Assembly (NCBI RefSeq): GCF_002564105.1
Contig: NZ_PDBX01000001.1
Coordinates: forward strand, 2,108,001-2,172,000
Reading direction: 5' to 3'
Length of the DNA: 64,000 bases
DNA from: Collimonas sp. PA-H2
GTDB lineage: Bacteria > Pseudomonadota > Gammaproteobacteria > Burkholderiales > Burkholderiaceae_D
Each line of letters opens with the position of its first letter. Position 1 is the stretch's first letter. Below are positions 55,511-64,000 of the stretch, one piece after another. Below the pieces are notes generated by a model. It was not told where the DNA came from and made no database searches. It saw only the letters and a list, made by a program, of their open reading frames with translations. A program made the translations under genes and the position numbers.

Positions 55511-55546
55511 GTGATTCTCTGGTTCTGTATAGAAGTAGAGATTCAC
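55511..55546. promoter_or_regulatory. Imperfect palindrome before the GntR gene
   Basis: GTGATTCTCT..TTCT and AGAA..AGAGATTCAC form a 36-base dyad with a GTAT centre, about 70 bp before the regulator start. Candidate autoregulatory operator for the GntR protein, or an end-of-transcript hairpin for the preceding gene; it lacks a T-run. Confidence 0.45.
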
Positions 55547-55613
55547 ATAGGTATTGTAAAAACAACTGGAACTTGGTAAATTGCGGACCCGTTCCAAGTT
55601 TGAAATGTTGTAA

Positions 55614-56483
55614 ATGCTGATCAAAAAAAGTGCAAAAAACGCGTCTCTGCCGAAAAAAAATGCGTCTCTCTCGCAAAAAAACACGCCTCTCCTGAAAAAA
55701 AACGCGTCTCTCTCCAAAAAAAACGCGCCTCTCTCGAAAAAAATTACGTCTCTGCCGCCGGAAAACGGGTCTGATCCGCGCTTGCCGCGCTACCTGCAAG
55801 TCCGTGACGATTTGCTGCAAAGGATCGCTTTGCGTAGCTGGGCCGCCGATGAAGCGCTGCCGTCCGAAGACAAACTAGCCGCCGAATATGAAATCGCCGT
55901 CGGCACCATGCGCAAGGTGCTGGACGCGCTGGTCACCGATGGCGTCGTCGATCGCGTGCGGGGACGCGGAACATTCGTCGCGCGCGCTGCCGAACGCTCC
56001 TCGATGCTGCGTTTCGTGCGGCAACATGGCAAAGCCAAAAATCAGCTGCCGACTGCCGAGATCCGTTCGATGACGAGCGCGATACCTCCCGCCGCGGTGG
56101 CGGAAAAACTCAAGCTCAAGCCGCGCGACAAGGCGCTGTATCTGCACCGCACCCGCTCTCTGGACGATGAAATCGTGCTGTCGGAACATATCTGGCTGCC
56201 GCTGGCGCGCTTCAGGAAGCTGCAGAAATATCTGAAAAGCAACTCTCCGTCGTCTCTGTATCCCATCTATGAAAGCGAATGCGATGTACTGGTCTCGCGC
56301 GCCATTGATGATCTGACGGCAAAACCGCTGAACCGCGCCAACGCTTCGGTGTTCAAGCTGAAAACCAAGACCGTGGCGATCTGCGTCGAGCGGCTGATGC
56401 TGGATCACGCCGGCGAACCGGTCGAATGGCGCACTTCCTTTGTGCCGGCCGAGCGCTTCCAGTACTCGGCGGAAGTCCGCTAG
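55614..56483 (+). CDS. GntR/HutC family regulator with repeat-rich N-terminal extension
   Basis: 289 residues. Residues 7-48 are six heptads of the form (K/Q)KNASLx, highly basic. The GntR winged helix spans about 58-125 (LPRYLQVRDDLLQRI, LPSEDKLAAEYEIAVGTMRKVL, VDRVRGRGTFVA). A C-terminal UTRA ligand domain follows (DKALYLHRTRSLDDEIVLSEHIWLP, ICVERLMLDHAGEPVEWRTSF). The ligand is unknown. The ATG at 55614 lacks a good RBS; an in-frame TTG at 55782 just after the repeats is an alternative start. The repeat tract is made of A6-A8 runs and may be slippage-prone. Confidence 0.85.
   Translation: MLIKKSAKNASLPKKNASLSQKNTPLLKKNASLSKKNAPLSKKITSLPPENGSDPRLPRYLQVRDDLLQRIALRSWAADEALPSEDKLAAEYEIAVGTMRKVLDALVTDGVVDRVRGRGTFVARAAERSSMLRFVRQHGKAKNQLPTAEIRSMTSAIPPAAVAEKLKLKPRDKALYLHRTRSLDDEIVLSEHIWLPLARFRKLQKYLKSNSPSSLYPIYESECDVLVSRAIDDLTAKPLNRANASVFKLKTKTVAICVERLMLDHAGEPVEWRTSFVPAERFQYSAEVR
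55632..55757 (+). repeat. Six 21-bp tandem repeats with poly-A tracts at the start of the GntR gene
   Basis: Six units of 21 bases, each an A6-A8 run followed by roughly cGCGTCTCTn, encode heptads AKNASLP, KKNASLS, QKNTPLL, KKNASLS, KKNAPLS and KKITSLP. The unit is a multiple of three, so unit gain or loss keeps frame, but slippage in any A-tract would switch the gene off. One further A7 run lies just before. Confidence 0.85.
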
Positions 56484-56626
56484 CGCCGGGGCAGGGGACA
56501 AACCGGCTGCACGCCATCGCCGCCGGCTGTCGATTCGCGACGTATTCCTGCATTTCGTCGCTTTCCGCTTCTCCCGCCTCTGCGGCGACCAGATAATCGC
56601 CGCAGATCACTCAACGGGAGAACCTC

Positions 56627-57154
56627 ATGTTTGCACAAATCATTTCACACACACCACTCTGGGTCTGGGCGCTGCTGGCGTTCCTGGTTTACCGCGGCAT
56701 CCTGGCCAGCGTCGACCGCGAAGTGACGCTCAAAAGACTGGCAATCATCCCACTGGTGATGCTGGCGCTGTCCTGGCAGGGTGTATCCACCGTATTCGGC
56801 ATCACGGCACTGCCGATGCTGTGCTGGCTGCTGGCAGGGGCCATCGCGGCGACGCTGAACTGGCGCTTGTTCCGCAAGGATCGCGTGATTGCCTATCCGG
56901 AACGCGGGGTGGTGTTCCAGCGCGGCAGCTGGCTGCCATTGGCGCTGATGATGGGAGTTTTCCTGACCAAATATGCGGTCGGCGTGACGCTGTCCATTCA
57001 TCCGGCGCTGGCGCAAGATGCTGCATTTACAGTCATTGTCTGTACGCTCTACGGCATCTTCAACGGCATGTTCCTCGGCCGCCTGCTGCGCATCGTCAAC
57101 CTTTACTACAGTCCGCAGCCGGCGCCGGGCGCCTATAACGGCCAATTGAATTGA
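56627..57154 (+). CDS. Hypothetical membrane protein (DUF6622-like)
   Basis: 175 residues with about five TM helices (PLWVWALLAFLVYRGIL, LAIIPLVMLALSWQGVSTVF, LCWLLAGAIAATLNWRLF, ALMMGVFLTKYAVGVTL, VIVCTLYGIFNGMFLGRLL). It resembles the small bacterial DUF6622-type membrane family; function unknown. CGGGAG precedes the ATG. It stands alone between the GntR gene and a terminator. Confidence 0.72.
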   Translation: MFAQIISHTPLWVWALLAFLVYRGILASVDREVTLKRLAIIPLVMLALSWQGVSTVFGITALPMLCWLLAGAIAATLNWRLFRKDRVIAYPERGVVFQRGSWLPLALMMGVFLTKYAVGVTLSIHPALAQDAAFTVIVCTLYGIFNGMFLGRLLRIVNLYYSPQPAPGAYNGQLN

Positions 57155-57172
57155 ACGGCTGAAAACAGGGGC

Positions 57173-57204
57173 AAAAAAAATGCCGGCCGGCGGACCGGTC
57201 GGCA
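57173..57204 (-). terminator. Intrinsic terminator of the cstA operon
   Basis: On the minus strand TGCCGACCGG-TCCG-CCGGCCGGCA (one mismatch) is followed by eight T. It lies 36 bp beyond the stop of the small cstA partner gene. Confidence 0.82.
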
Positions 57205-57239
57205 TCAACATCCCCATAGGACGCTTAACTTTTAAGCAG

Positions 57240-57440
57240 CTAGCAGCAGCGCCCAACCCGGCCGTTGCCGCCGTAGCGTGCTTCCTGGCGCTCCTTGAAA
57301 AACTCTTCGTAACTCATCATCGGTTCGCCCGGATGGGTGTTTTCCATGTGCGTCACGTAAGTGCCGTACTCAGGCAAACCCACCATCAGGCGCATGGTCT
57401 GTCCGAGATAACGTCCGGCTTTCGACAGTTCTTCCAGCAT
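57240..57440 (-). CDS. YbdD/YjiX family small protein, partner of CstA
   Basis: 66 residues of the DUF466 family: RYLGQTMRLMVGLPEYGTYV, HMENTHPGEPMMSYEEFF and ERQEARYGG. In E. coli ybdD follows cstA and yjiX follows btsT; the same pairing is seen here, 10 bp after cstA. AAAGG lies before the ATG at 57440. The role is thought to be accessory to the peptide/pyruvate transporter but is unproven. Confidence 0.9.
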   Translation of the reverse strand: MLEELSKAGRYLGQTMRLMVGLPEYGTYVTHMENTHPGEPMMSYEEFFKERQEARYGGNGRVGRCC

Positions 57441-57450
57441 GGCCGGCCTT

Positions 57451-59523
57451 TCAGGTTGAGGGCATGGCGCTGGCAGGCAGCGCTTCAAACGGCGTTTCGC
57501 TGGTGCTCGGCCTGTTGGCGGCGCGCGCCGCCAGCACGGTTTTGATGCCGAAACCGAGGATACTCAGCAGCACCAGGATGAAAAACGCCGCCAGCCCTGC
57601 ATCCAGATAGTCATTGAAAATGATCTGCTGCATTTGCGCCACCGACTTGGCCGGCGCCAGCAATTTGCCGTCCGCCAGTGCCGCTTGGTACTTGCCGGCA
57701 TGAGTCAGGAAGCCGACGCGCGGGTTGGCGTCGAAAATCTTTTGCCAGCCGGCGGTCAGGGTGCAAATCAGGATCCAGACGGTCGGCACGATAGTGACCC
57801 AGGCGAAGCGGTCGCGCTTCATCTTGAACAGCACGCAGGTCGCCAGGATCAGCGCGATCCCCGCCAGCATCTGGTTGGAAATCCCGAACAGAGGCCACAA
57901 GGTATTGATGCCGCCCAGCGGATCGACCACGCCCTGGTACAGGAAGTAGCCCCAGCCGGCCACGCACAGGGCGGTGGCGATCAGGCTGGCCGGCAGCGAA
58001 TCGATCTTGCGCATGGAGGGCACGAAGGTACCCAGCAGATCCTGCAGCATGAAGCGGCCGGCGCGCGTGCCGGCATCCACCGCGGTGAGGATGAACAAGG
58101 CTTCGAACAGGATCGCAAAGTGGTACCAGAATGCCATCATCACCTTGCCGCCGCCGATGCTGGACAAGATGTGCGCCATGCCGACCGCCAGCGTCGGCGC
58201 GCCGCCGGCGCGCGAAATGATGCTGTGCTCGCCGACATCTTTCGCTACCTGGGCCAGCATTTCCGGCGTCACGTAAAAGCCCCATTGCGATACCGCATGC
58301 GCAGCCGTATCGACGGTAGTGCCGATCAGCGCTGCCGGGCTGTTCATCGCAAAGTACACGCCCGGCTCGATGCAAGATGCCGCGATCAGCGCCATGATGG
58401 CGACAAACGATTCCATCAGCATCGCGCCGTAGCCGATGAAACGCGCATGGCGCTCGTTTTCCAGCAGCTTGGGCGTCGTGCCGGAAGCGATCAGCGCGTG
58501 GAAGCCGGAGACCGCGCCGCAAGCGATGGTGATGAACAGGAAGGGGAACAGGCTGCCCGACCAGACCGGGCCGGAACCGTCCATGAACTGCGTGAAGGCC
58601 GGCATCTTCAGTTCCGGCGCCACGAATACGATGCCCAGCGCCAGGCCGACGATGGTGCCGATCTTCAGGAAAGTCGAGAGGTAGTCGCGCGGCGCCAGCA
58701 GCAGCCAGACCGGCAGCACCGAGGCGATGAAGCCGTAGCCGATCAGCATCCAGGTCAGTTCCTTGCCGGTGAAGGTGAACATCGCGCCCAGCACAGGATG
58801 CTCCTGCACATACTGGCCGCCGACAATCGCCAGCATCAGCAGCACGAAGCCGATCAGCGAAATCTCGCCGATGCGGCCCGGCCTTATATAACGGGTGTAG
58901 ACGCCCATGAACAGCGCGATCGGAATCGTCACCGCCACGGTAAATGTGCCCCAGGGCGATTCCGCCAGCGCCTTGACCACGATCAGCGCCAGCACCGCCA
59001 GGATGATCACCATGATCATGAAGGTGCCGAACAGGGCGATCACGCCCGGCACCGTACCCAGTTCCGATTTGATCAGGTCGCCCAGCGAACGGCCGTCGCG
59101 GCGGGTAGAGATGAACAGCACCATCAGATCCTGCACGGCGCCGGCAAACACCACCCCGGCCAGTATCCACAGCATGCCGGGCAGGTAGCCCATCTGCGCC
59201 GCCAGCACCGGGCCGACCAGCGGACCGGCGCCGGCAATCGCGGCAAAATGGTGGCCGAACAAGACATTCTTGTTGGTCGGCACGTAGTCCAGCCCGTCGT
59301 TGTACTTGTAGGCGGGCGTCATGCGGGTGGCGTCCAGTCCCAGCACCTTGTCGGAAATGTAGAGGCTGTAGAAGCGGTAGGCGATCAGATAGACGCAGAC
59401 AGCGGCGATCACGATCCAGATGGCGCTGATGGATTCGCCGCGCTGCAGGCCAATGTAGCCAAACGCGAATGCACCGAGCAGGGCCAGCGCAAGCCAGCCC
59501 ATCTTTGAAGATAGACGATTCAT
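57451..59523 (-). CDS. cstA: Carbon starvation protein CstA (pyruvate/peptide transporter family)
   Basis: 690 residues with about 16-18 TM helices. Family landmarks are TPAYKYNDGLDYVPTNK, FGHHFAAIAGAGPLVGPVLA, AGGAPTLAVGMAHI and TLWPLFGISNQMLA. CstA and BtsT carry pyruvate and, in some species, peptides into the cell during carbon starvation. AGGAG precedes the ATG. It is divergent from a two-component system with a palindrome in the 232-bp gap, which suggests that system controls it. Confidence 0.94.
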   Translation of the reverse strand: MNRLSSKMGWLALALLGAFAFGYIGLQRGESISAIWIVIAAVCVYLIAYRFYSLYISDKVLGLDATRMTPAYKYNDGLDYVPTNKNVLFGHHFAAIAGAGPLVGPVLAAQMGYLPGMLWILAGVVFAGAVQDLMVLFISTRRDGRSLGDLIKSELGTVPGVIALFGTFMIMVIILAVLALIVVKALAESPWGTFTVAVTIPIALFMGVYTRYIRPGRIGEISLIGFVLLMLAIVGGQYVQEHPVLGAMFTFTGKELTWMLIGYGFIASVLPVWLLLAPRDYLSTFLKIGTIVGLALGIVFVAPELKMPAFTQFMDGSGPVWSGSLFPFLFITIACGAVSGFHALIASGTTPKLLENERHARFIGYGAMLMESFVAIMALIAASCIEPGVYFAMNSPAALIGTTVDTAAHAVSQWGFYVTPEMLAQVAKDVGEHSIISRAGGAPTLAVGMAHILSSIGGGKVMMAFWYHFAILFEALFILTAVDAGTRAGRFMLQDLLGTFVPSMRKIDSLPASLIATALCVAGWGYFLYQGVVDPLGGINTLWPLFGISNQMLAGIALILATCVLFKMKRDRFAWVTIVPTVWILICTLTAGWQKIFDANPRVGFLTHAGKYQAALADGKLLAPAKSVAQMQQIIFNDYLDAGLAAFFILVLLSILGFGIKTVLAARAANRPSTSETPFEALPASAMPST

Positions 59524-59647
59524 TGTTCTCCTCCCAGGTGGGAATGAATGTTGTTAAATATTGTTTTTATTGGATCGCGGCAAGCACTCGCCGAGCAACA
59601 GGGCCGCGGCCCAAGTATTTGGCATATGGGGCGTGAGAACAAGCGAG

Positions 59648-59681
59648 GTACTACGCAACATGCCTGCGTAGTACTACGTAG
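59648..59681. promoter_or_regulatory. Candidate operator between cstA and the two-component genes
   Basis: GTACTACGCA and TGCGTAGTAC are perfect 10-base arms with a 7-base spacer, immediately followed by the palindrome CTACGTAG. The site lies 125 bp before cstA and 75 bp before the sensor kinase gene. NarL-type regulators bind such inverted heptamers. Confidence 0.65.
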
Positions 59682-59755
59682 ACAGAGTTGGCAGCGCTGC
59701 AATTCCAGCACAGGTTTTTGGTGGAAGCGGGCCCGATTCCGAGTAAAGTAGCGCC

Positions 59756-61120
59756 ATGAAATTACGGCAAAAAATCATCTTCCTGGCCATCGTTCCGCTG
59801 ATCCTGGCGCTCTGCGCGATCGCGCTGGCGGTGCGGCACCAGGCGATTGCGCTCGGCCAGCAGCAGCGCGCCACCATCCAGGCCGCCTACCTGGCCAGCA
59901 AGGAAGCCGAGCTCAAGCATTACGTGGAACTGGCCACTTGGTCGATCGCCCATCTGTACGATTCCGGCCGCAAGGACCAGGCCACGCGGGACGAGGCCAT
60001 GGCCATCCTGTCCAAACTGTCTTATGGCGACGACGGTTATTTCTTTATCTACGACATGCAGGGCAAGAGCCTGATGCATCCGCGCCAGCCGGAACTGGTC
60101 GGGCGCGACCTGTGGGATATGAAAGACGCCGACGGCAATCTCACCATCCAGCACCTGATAGAACGCGCTCGCAGCGGCGGCGGCTTTGAACGCTACCAGT
60201 GGGAGAAGCCGTCCAGCCACCATGTGGCGACCAAGCTCGGCTACGTGGTGGCGCTGCCCAACTGGGGCTGGATGCTGGGCACCGGCATTTATATGGATGA
60301 CGTCGACGCCGCGCTCAGCAAGATCGATACCCAGGTTTCCGGCAATATCCGCAACACCATGTGGTGGATCGCCGCCATCGCGACTTTGAGCGCACTGGTG
60401 GTGGGAGCCTCCGGACTGGTGCTGAATATCAGCGAGCACCGGGTCGCCGACGCCAAGCTGAAAGTGCTGGCGCAGCGTGTGGTGCGCTCGCAGGAAGAGG
60501 AGCGCGCGCGGCTCTCGCGCGACCTGCACGACGGCATCAGCCAGTGGCTGGTCTCGATCAAGCTGCAGATCGAGGCCGGCATCGCCAAGCTCGACCGCGG
60601 CCCGCAGCAGGCGGCCGCCGCGCGCAGCAATTTCGAGCGCACCGCCGGCCAGCTGAACGACGTGCTGGGCGAGGTGCGCCGCATTTCCCATGATTTGCGG
60701 CCGGCCATCCTGGATGACCTCGGCCTGGCGGCGGCGCTCGAACACCTGACCCAGGAATGGCTGGAACACGCCGGCATTCCGATTGCCTTCAAGCACAGCG
60801 GCAACAGCGACGGCTTGCCGGCGGTCGCCAATACGGTGCTGTTCCGCATCGCCCAGGAAGCCTTGACCAATATCGCGCGCCACTCGCAGGCGACACAGAT
60901 CGAAGTGCTGCTGCTGGGTGACAGCCAGGCCGTTTCGCTCGCCATGCACGACAACGGCGTCGGTTTCGACGTCGGCAAGATCGACAGCAACCCGAAACGC
61001 GGCATCGGCCTGCGCAACATGGTCGAACGGCTGGAAGCGGTCGGCGGCCATCTGAACATCGAGTCATCGCCGGCAGGCACCCGCGTGCTGGCAACCATAC
61101 CTCATGCCGCTTATATTTGA
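59756..61120 (+). CDS. Sensor histidine kinase with periplasmic Cache domain (NarX-type kinase core)
   Basis: 454 residues. TM1 is at 6-26 and TM2 near 201-222. Between them is a single Cache-type sensor (LSYGDDGYFFIYDMQGKSLMHP, ELVGRDLWDMKDADG, PNWGWMLGTGIYMDDV), a fold that binds small carboxylates. The HisKA_3 motif RSQEEERARLSRDLHDG has His258, and the ATPase domain has FRIAQEALTNIARHS and GIGLRNMVERLEAVGG. It is coupled to the response regulator gene and divergent from cstA. The ligand may be pyruvate or another organic acid, by inference. Confidence 0.88.
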   Translation: MKLRQKIIFLAIVPLILALCAIALAVRHQAIALGQQQRATIQAAYLASKEAELKHYVELATWSIAHLYDSGRKDQATRDEAMAILSKLSYGDDGYFFIYDMQGKSLMHPRQPELVGRDLWDMKDADGNLTIQHLIERARSGGGFERYQWEKPSSHHVATKLGYVVALPNWGWMLGTGIYMDDVDAALSKIDTQVSGNIRNTMWWIAAIATLSALVVGASGLVLNISEHRVADAKLKVLAQRVVRSQEEERARLSRDLHDGISQWLVSIKLQIEAGIAKLDRGPQQAAAARSNFERTAGQLNDVLGEVRRISHDLRPAILDDLGLAAALEHLTQEWLEHAGIPIAFKHSGNSDGLPAVANTVLFRIAQEALTNIARHSQATQIEVLLLGDSQAVSLAMHDNGVGFDVGKIDSNPKRGIGLRNMVERLEAVGGHLNIESSPAGTRVLATIPHAAYI

Positions 61121-61122
61121 AT

Positions 61123-61749
61123 ATGTCTGAAAAAAATACCAGAATCATGCTGGTCGACGACCATCCGCTGGTGCGCGACGGCTTGCGTGCGCGCCTGGAA
61201 GCGGTGCCGGGCTTCGCCATCGTGGCCGAGGCGGGCAGCGCCGAAGAAGCCTTGCAGCGCGCCGAGGAACAGCCTATCGACCTGATCCTGATGGATATCA
61301 ACCTGCGCGGCAGCAGCAACGGCATCGACCTGACGGCGCGTTTCCACGCCAGTTTCCCGGAGATCGCGGTGCTGATCCTGAGCATGCACGACAAGATGGA
61401 ATACCTGATGCAGTCGGTGCAGGCCGGCGCGCGCGGCTATGTGCTCAAGGATGCACCGGGCAAGGATATCGTGCATGCGATAGAAACCGTGATTTCCGGC
61501 GGCATGTATTACAGCGCGGCGCTGGCTCAGAAGCTGGCGCGGCCGATGACGCCCGGCCAGCTGCTGACGGCGCGCGAACGGCAAGTGCTGCAGCACATCG
61601 CCAACGGCGCATCGAACAAGCAGATCGCCCGCGAACTGGACCTGAGCGTGCGCACGGTGGAAACCCACCGGCTCAATATCAAGCGCAAGCTGGAGATCGA
61701 AGGGCAGGCGGAACTGATCAAGTTCGCGGTGGAGAATAATTTCCGCTGA
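61123..61749 (+). CDS. Response regulator, NarL/FixJ family
   Basis: 208 residues. The receiver domain starts IMLVDDHPLVRDGLRARLEA with the phosphoacceptor Asp58 in LILMDINLRG and Lys in YVLKDAPGKD. The LuxR-type helix-turn-helix is LLTARERQVLQHIANGASNK, IARELDLSVRTVETHRLNI. ATG at 61123 is preferred to a TTG at 61117 that would overlap the kinase stop. It is the cognate partner of the Cache kinase, and likely binds the palindrome before cstA. Confidence 0.9.
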   Translation: MSEKNTRIMLVDDHPLVRDGLRARLEAVPGFAIVAEAGSAEEALQRAEEQPIDLILMDINLRGSSNGIDLTARFHASFPEIAVLILSMHDKMEYLMQSVQAGARGYVLKDAPGKDIVHAIETVISGGMYYSAALAQKLARPMTPGQLLTARERQVLQHIANGASNKQIARELDLSVRTVETHRLNIKRKLEIEGQAELIKFAVENNFR

Positions 61750-61795
61750 CGGCTGGCATGGCCGGCATAGCCAGGCGGCAGGGCAGTGCCGATTG

Positions 61796-62275
61796 TTACC
61801 CTAGCTTGCCCTCGGCCGCCAGCTCGCGGATCACGCGGATGGTGTCGATGTCGGCTTCCTGGTAAGCGGAACGGCGGAACTCGTCGTAAAACTCTTGCTC
61901 GGCCTGTGCTGCCGGCTGCCGCTCGACGGCGTCGTCTTCATATTCAAAACGCACGAACAGCATTTCCTGTTCCGGCTCTTCAATCGTCATGATCAGGCTG
62001 GAGCCGGCGATATCTTGCTGTTTCGGCACCTGGTAGCGCACCTGCAGCAGCGGCAGGTAGCTGACCACGTCCTTGACGATCACTTTGCCGTAACGCAATT
62101 CGCGCGTGACCGACTGCACCGACTTGTCCGACAGCCGGCAGTCGTCCAGATGTTCAACAAATAACAGCGGCTGCTCGGCCCGCATCACCAGCCCGCGCCA
62201 TAGCTGTTCGCGCGTCAGGGTGTCGATCAGCGGGTTGAGGGGATCGTTGATTTCGATCAGATGACTGAATTTCAT
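61796..62275 (-). CDS. DUF1857 (SRPBCC-fold) protein
   Basis: 159 residues. FSHLIEINDPLNPLIDTLTREQLWRGLVMRAE and RELRYGKVIVKDVVSYLPLLQVRY are typical of DUF1857/AtaL-like START-fold proteins, small hydrophobic-ligand binders of unknown function. ATG at 62275 chosen over one at 62323, because the first residues then fit the family. Convergent with the response regulator gene, divergent from rep. Confidence 0.8.
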   Translation of the reverse strand: MKFSHLIEINDPLNPLIDTLTREQLWRGLVMRAEQPLLFVEHLDDCRLSDKSVQSVTRELRYGKVIVKDVVSYLPLLQVRYQVPKQQDIAGSSLIMTIEEPEQEMLFVRFEYEDDAVERQPAAQAEQEFYDEFRRSAYQEADIDTIRVIRELAAEGKLG

Positions 62276-62409
62276 GGCATGTCCGGCAAAATAGTTGATG
62301 ATGGATTGTCCCATATTCGGCACAGAAACTCATGCAGCGTCTGCCGCGCCGCCTGCGCTGTTAAAATACAGCGCTTTGCTCCTTCCGGCCTGCCGCTGTA
62401 TTGTCATCT

Positions 62410-64000
62410 ATGTCGTCTACCCCCAATTTCGGTCTGAACGCTCCCCAGCGGGAAGCCGTCAAGTATCTGGACGGCCCCTGCCTGGTGCTGGCCGGGGCCG
62501 GTTCGGGCAAGACGCGCGTGATCACGCAGAAGATCCAGCACCTGATCGAGGATTGCGGCTACGACCCCAAGCATATTGCGGCGCTGACCTTTACCAACAA
62601 GGCAGCCACCGAAATGCAGGAGCGTATCGCCAAGCTGCTGAAGGATCCGAAACAGGCCAAGCACATCACGGTCAGCACCTTCCACTCGCTGGGGGTCAAG
62701 ATCCTGCGCCAGGAAGCGCGCGGCGTGGGCCTCAAGGACCGCTTTTCGATCATGGACAGCGACGATTGCTTTGCTATCGTGCAAGACCTGGCGATCACCA
62801 CCGACAAGCAGCTGGTGCGCCGCATCCAGACCGCCATCTCGCTGTGGAAGAACGGCCTGGTCGATCCCGAGCAAGCCATCAATCAGGCAGTCACCGAAGA
62901 AGAAGCACAATATGCGCGGATTTACCGCAGCTATGTGGCGACCCTGGCGGCCTATCAGGCGGTCGATTTCGACGACCTGATCCGCCTGCCGGTGGAGCTG
63001 TTCCGCAGCAATGAGGAAGTGCGCGACAAATGGCAGCGGCGGCTGCGCTATCTGCTGGTCGATGAATATCAGGATACCAACACCTGCCAGTACGAACTGG
63101 TCAAGCTGCTGGTGACCGGGCTCGGCAAGAAGCCGATGTTCACCGCGGTGGGCGACGACGACCAGGCGATCTACGCCTGGCGCGGCGCCACCATCGAAAA
63201 CCTGAAAACCCTGCAGGTCGATTTTCCCGACCTGAAGGTGATCAAGCTGGAACAGAATTACCGTTCGTCCACGCGCATCCTGCAAGCCGCCAACGCGGTG
63301 ATCGGCAACAACCCCAAGCTGTTCGACAAGAAACTGTGGTCGGAACACGGCCTGGGCGATCCGATCAAGGTGATGGGCATGGAGGACGACGAGAAAGAGG
63401 CGGAGCAGGTGGCGATCATGCTGTCGGCGCACCGTTTCGAGCGGCGCGCCAAGTTTTCCGACTACGCCATCCTGTACCGCGGCAACCACCAGGCGCGCAC
63501 CTTTGAAAAAGCCCTGCGGCGCGAACGCATCCCGTACACGATGTCGGGCGGCCAGAGCTTTTTCGACCGCGCCGAAATCAAGGACATCATCAGCTATCTG
63601 CGCCTGATCGCCAACGAAGACGACGATCCGGCTTTCATCCGCGCCATCACCACGCCCAAGCGCGGCGTCGGCCAGGCCACGCTGGAAGTGCTGGGCACGG
63701 TGGCCGGCCAGTGGCAGTGTTCGCTGTTCGAGGCGGTCTTCAAGGGCGGCATCGAAGCCAAGCTGACCGACCGCCAGCTCTATCCGCTGCGCGAATTCTG
63801 CCATTTCATAAATCAGCTGGAAGCGCGTGCCAGCCGTGTCGGACCCGCCGGCAGCGGTGAAAACGCCGCCGCCGTGCTGGACGACATGATGAAAGAAATC
63901 AATTACGAGCATTATCTGTACGACAGTTTCGATGACCGCGCGGCCCAGGGCAAATGGCAGAACGTGCTGGATTTCACCAACTGGCTGAAAGAAAAGGGCA
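62410..64000 (+). CDS. rep: ATP-dependent DNA helicase Rep (3' end cut off by window)
   Basis: At least 530 residues of a UvrD/Rep superfamily 1A helicase. Motif I is AGAGSGKT, motif Ia is FTNKAATEMQERI, motif II is YLLVDEYQDTN, motif III is VGDDDQAIYAWRGA and motif IV is LEQNYRSSTRIL. HLIEDCGYDPKHIAALTFTN aligns with Rep rather than UvrD. Rep clears proteins from DNA ahead of the replication fork. The remaining part (motifs V-VI) lies beyond the window edge. Confidence 0.92.
   Translation, partial: MSSTPNFGLNAPQREAVKYLDGPCLVLAGAGSGKTRVITQKIQHLIEDCGYDPKHIAALTFTNKAATEMQERIAKLLKDPKQAKHITVSTFHSLGVKILRQEARGVGLKDRFSIMDSDDCFAIVQDLAITTDKQLVRRIQTAISLWKNGLVDPEQAINQAVTEEEAQYARIYRSYVATLAAYQAVDFDDLIRLPVELFRSNEEVRDKWQRRLRYLLVDEYQDTNTCQYELVKLLVTGLGKKPMFTAVGDDDQAIYAWRGATIENLKTLQVDFPDLKVIKLEQNYRSSTRILQAANAVIGNNPKLFDKKLWSEHGLGDPIKVMGMEDDEKEAEQVAIMLSAHRFERRAKFSDYAILYRGNHQARTFEKALRRERIPYTMSGGQSFFDRAEIKDIISYLRLIANEDDDPAFIRAITTPKRGVGQATLEVLGTVAGQWQCSLFEAVFKGGIEAKLTDRQLYPLREFCHFINQLEARASRVGPAGSGENAAAVLDDMMKEINYEHYLYDSFDDRAAQGKWQNVLDFTNWLKEKG

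Noticed and set aside
57634..59508. 624-residue open frame antisense to cstA
   Set aside because: Composition is dominated by H, Q, R and D as expected for antisense of a membrane protein gene; cstA is unambiguous.
62404..63912. 502-residue open frame antisense to rep
   Set aside because: The opposite strand carries all early helicase motifs; the antisense frame has none.

Overview
The window is about 60% GC and almost fully coding. It reads as a betaproteobacterial chromosome. The gene families, the liu/bio gene set and the REP-like palindromes suggest Burkholderiales, probably Oxalobacteraceae (a Collimonas-like genus is my guess). No rRNA, tRNA, CRISPR array or integrase is visible.

Left arm (1-13.5 kb): a cut-off MscS channel, hisC, an MFS permease, a META/DUF4377 lipoprotein, a hydrolase and an FkbM methyltransferase. 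These are followed by nitronate monooxygenase, an MBL hydrolase and a DUF1289 protein on the other strand. Then comes a creB-creC-creD module whose creD has an exact TTCAC-N6-TTCAC cre-tag upstream. YbaK and an amino-acid binding lipoprotein close the arm.

Centre (13.6-39 kb): a long, mostly leftward block for leucine/isovalerate catabolism: liuR, liuA, an acyl-CoA ligase, a thiolase, liuB, liuC, liuD and liuE. A complete biotin ring-assembly operon (cytochrome P450-bioF-bioA-bioD-bioB) lies inside it, directly before the biotin-carrying subunit liuD. So the cofactor genes sit beside the enzyme that uses the cofactor, and the P450 is a candidate BioI-type pimeloyl supplier. Passengers include aceK, a threonine-dehydratase-like gene, DinB, a secreted hydrolase and two tandem secreted paralogs.

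39-45 kb: LysE exporter, SDR enzyme, dsbA, a SPOR protein, argS and a nitroreductase. Palindromic REP-like elements and clear terminators separate them.

45.2-52.1 kb: an AT-richer orphan type VI secretion island read leftward: vgrG, an M15/VanY-like peptidase effector, a periplasmic immunity candidate, a lysozyme/transglycosylase-like effector, its periplasmic immunity candidate, a cytoplasmic protein, and a second paralogous (orphan) immunity gene. A vestige of a lost effector C-terminus precedes that orphan. This is the most interesting accessory region.

Right arm (52.3-64 kb): a NIPSNAP protein, an EamA transporter, an MGDG-synthase-like glycosyltransferase coupled to a membrane protein, and a GntR/UTRA regulator with six A-tract heptad repeats at its N-terminus. 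Then come cstA with its small partner, a divergent NarL-type two-component system with a striking palindrome between them, a DUF1857 protein and the start of rep helicase.
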